A stretch of DNA of 64,000 nucleotides from CAVZAB01 sp963773155 (GTDB lineage: Bacteria > Pseudomonadota > Alphaproteobacteria > Rhizobiales > Beijerinckiaceae). Below are positions 62,603 to 64,000 of the stretch, piece after piece. Where the stretch lies: positions 62,001-126,000 of the forward strand of contig CAVZAB010000010.1 in the NCBI GenBank assembly GCA_963773155.1. The letters are read 5' to 3'. How positions within the stretch are numbered: position 1 is the first letter of the stretch; each line of letters starts with the position of its first letter. A program made the translations under genes and the position numbers. The notes under the pieces were generated by a model that searched no databases, was not told the origin of the DNA, and worked only from the letters and a program-made list of their open reading frames with translations.

Positions 62603-63319
62603 TCAGGTCCATTGGTGGGCTGGTGTAGATGGGCACTCCAGATCCTTGAAGTAGCGGGCCCATTTATCCTTTGTTGCCAGCTTCGGCGCGACCTCCCGTG
62701 CCCAACCGTCAACAATCGCTTCCCAAGTGAGGCCCTGTTGCGGCGCGCGAGTGTCGGGCCGGACATTGTGCCAGTCGCCGAAGCGCTGAGCGTTGCTGTC
62801 GGGCGAATAATCGTCGTCGGCGTTCTGCCGAAGACGGGCTGCGGCGAGATCGACAGCCTTGGCAACTTGCTCGATGAGCCGGGTGCGGCTCTCGGCGTCG
62901 ATGCTCAAGCCCTCACGAGCCAGCACCGCGTCGGCAAAACCGCCGAACCTTGTCTCGAGGCTCGCCTTGATCCTGTTCGCCTCACCTATCATCAGGCTCG
63001 CCATGCCGAGCCGGAGAGCCTGCGCCTTGGCGTTGGCCGATTGCACACGTTCCCACTTCTCGGCTGCGCCGGGGTTGTCCTCCAGCGCGGTTGTGAAGAG
63101 CGTGTAGACTTTGCCAGCGAGCGCAACAGCCTGTCGATGCGAAAGGCACTCTGGCGTCTGTCTGAAGCCCTCCCAGACCATACGCAGATGCGCGGCGACC
63201 TGGCGGTGCCGCTAGGCGGCGATGCCACGGTCCGCCGTGCGTAACGAGACCTTGAATTCGTTCGCCGTCTTGGAGACAACCTCACCATCCTGCCATGACC
63301 GCCTGACCTTTGCAGAATT
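62603..63319 (-). pseudogene. DUF6538-type site-specific integrase remnant
   Basis: Open from 63181: MVWEGFRQTPECLSHRQAVALAGKVYTLF, FGGFADAVLAREGLSIDAESRTRLIEQVAKAVDLAAARLRQN and GLTWEAIVDGWAREVAPKLATKDKWARYF, the N-terminal half of integrases with a DUF6538 domain. Upstream the frame continues through a single TAG as KVSLRTADRGIAA-RHRQVAAHLR. The catalytic half is absent downstream (stop at 62603). Confidence 0.7.
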
Positions 63320-63408
63320 TGCAGAACCTTCAGCACTCTACTACGGTTTTAGCACTCAACCTGCCTTTCCTTGTCCACGTCTGTTCGCTCCAATCCGCAC
63401 CAAAGTGT

Positions 63409-63432
63409 GGGATTGAGTGTGGGATTGGTGGA
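63409..63432 (+). repeat. Tandem GTGTGGGATTG motif upstream of integrase
   Basis: GTGTGGGATTGA followed directly by GTGTGGGATTGG, ending about 5 bases before the integrase ATG. Repeats like this are often seen before P4-type integrase genes and may be recombinase or excisionase sites. Confidence 0.5.
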
Positions 63433-64000
63433 TGGGAAACCTCTCAGCTAGGTCGGTACAGACTGCGGCACCAGGGAGGCACGGCGACGGCGATGGTCTG
63501 TCTCTGATCGTCGGTAAGGCCAGAGGCTCTCGAAACTGGGTCTTGCGCTACCAGATCAAAGGCGTTCGCCGGGATATGGGCCTTGGACGTTATCCCGATG
63601 TGAACTTGGCCGATGCAAGAAGGGCCGCGCTACGGGCTCGCGGTCTTATCGCCCGAGGTATTGACCCGTTGCAGGAGCGGGTAGAAGCGAGAAAAACAGC
63701 ACGAGCGGTTCCGACCTTTGGCGAGATAGCCGCGCTGGTCATTGCCGATGCCCAGAAAAGGACTTCCAACTCAAAGGTCGCCTATCAGTGGCAGCGTCAC
63801 CTTGGCCCGGCCTATTCTGGCCCATTGCTCGAACGACCGGTCAACGAAATTACCACGCTGGACGTGGCCGCCGTCTTGCGGCCCGTATGGCGAAGGAAGC
63901 CCGAGGTTGCTCGAAAACTTCATCCCGCGATCCGCCGTGTCTTTGAATATGCCCGGATCAGGCTGCGCGACGAGTATAGCGTCGCAATGCCGGACAATCC
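63432..64000 (+). CDS. P4-type tyrosine integrase, runs off window
   Basis: The frame is open from the ATG at 63432 to the edge (189 codons). The N-terminal DUF4102 domain reads GDGDGLSLIVGKARGSRNWVLRYQIKGVRRDMGLGRYPDVNLADARRAAL, then RGIDPLQERVEARKTARAVPTFGEIAA, and the core-binding SAM-like domain with SNSKVAYQWQRHLGPAY and IHP-like LHPAIRRVFEYA. The catalytic RHRY residues lie beyond the window. Genes of this family sit at the end of genomic islands, usually beside a tRNA; none is visible here. Confidence 0.85.
   Translation, partial: MGNLSARSVQTAAPGRHGDGDGLSLIVGKARGSRNWVLRYQIKGVRRDMGLGRYPDVNLADARRAALRARGLIARGIDPLQERVEARKTARAVPTFGEIAALVIADAQKRTSNSKVAYQWQRHLGPAYSGPLLERPVNEITTLDVAAVLRPVWRRKPEVARKLHPAIRRVFEYARIRLRDEYSVAMPDN

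Noticed and set aside
63309..63327. Tandem TTTGCAGAA repeat as an attachment site
   Set aside because: Only two 9-base units and no second copy elsewhere in the window.

Overview
The window looks like chromosome of a GC-rich alphaproteobacterium, probably Hyphomicrobiales in the Beijerinckiaceae/Bradyrhizobium range. That is inferred from the gene mix (choX-choW-choV, DUF1488, Omp25-type barrels, MoeA next to a MoeA/molybdate-binding fusion, GlxA regulators, IS66/IS21/IS630). No rRNA or 16S-type marker is present, so the genus is not fixed.

Layout. 0-9.2 kb is orderly chromosome: the start of a DUF883/ElaB-like protein, an outer-membrane barrel, a VOC protein, two overlapping MoeA-family genes, a GNAT acetyltransferase, a membrane-embedded patatin and a frameshifted Sel1-repeat protein. 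9.2-16.4 kb carries DUF1488, an ABC permease without its ATPase, a decayed rhodanese-ChrB gene and an intact choline ABC importer. 16.4-24.9 kb holds separate metabolic genes (nitronate monooxygenase, arylamine N-acetyltransferase, FAD oxidoreductase divergent from a GlxA-type regulator) mixed with an istB remnant and dispersed hairpin repeats. 25.1-29.9 kb is a copper-resistance island: multicopper oxidase, Met-rich 39-residue membrane peptide and copper P-type ATPase on the minus strand, with a divergent CsoR-type repressor and palindromic operator candidates between them. The oxidase and the ATPase are both broken while the repressor is intact. 30-48.8 kb mixes intact genes (deacylase-like AstE/AspA protein, class III aminotransferase, MBL-fold hydrolase, outer-membrane barrel, monooxygenase, HdeA/B-like protein, full ABC transporter, AI-2E-type permease) with remnants of IS630, a serine recombinase, a tyrosine integrase, an aldo-keto reductase and an RTX-type protein.

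48.8-64 kb is an integration hotspot. An IS66 copy with an 8-bp target duplication splits a small reading frame. Next to it is the 3' half of a tRNA-Glu gene beside a truncated integrase, then an IS21-family element whose istB is interrupted by a compact element: inverted repeats, two small ORFs and a large serine recombinase. Beyond these lie small membrane and secreted proteins, a broken DUF6538-type integrase, and a P4-type integrase running off the window end.

The most noteworthy items are (1) the compact serine-recombinase element inside istB, (2) a two-hairpin repeat present three times, twice within a larger module that in one copy contains two short hydrophobic peptides, and (3) a concentration of single-lesion pseudogenes in accessory DNA. 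No CRISPR array, complete tRNA or recognisable defence operon was seen.
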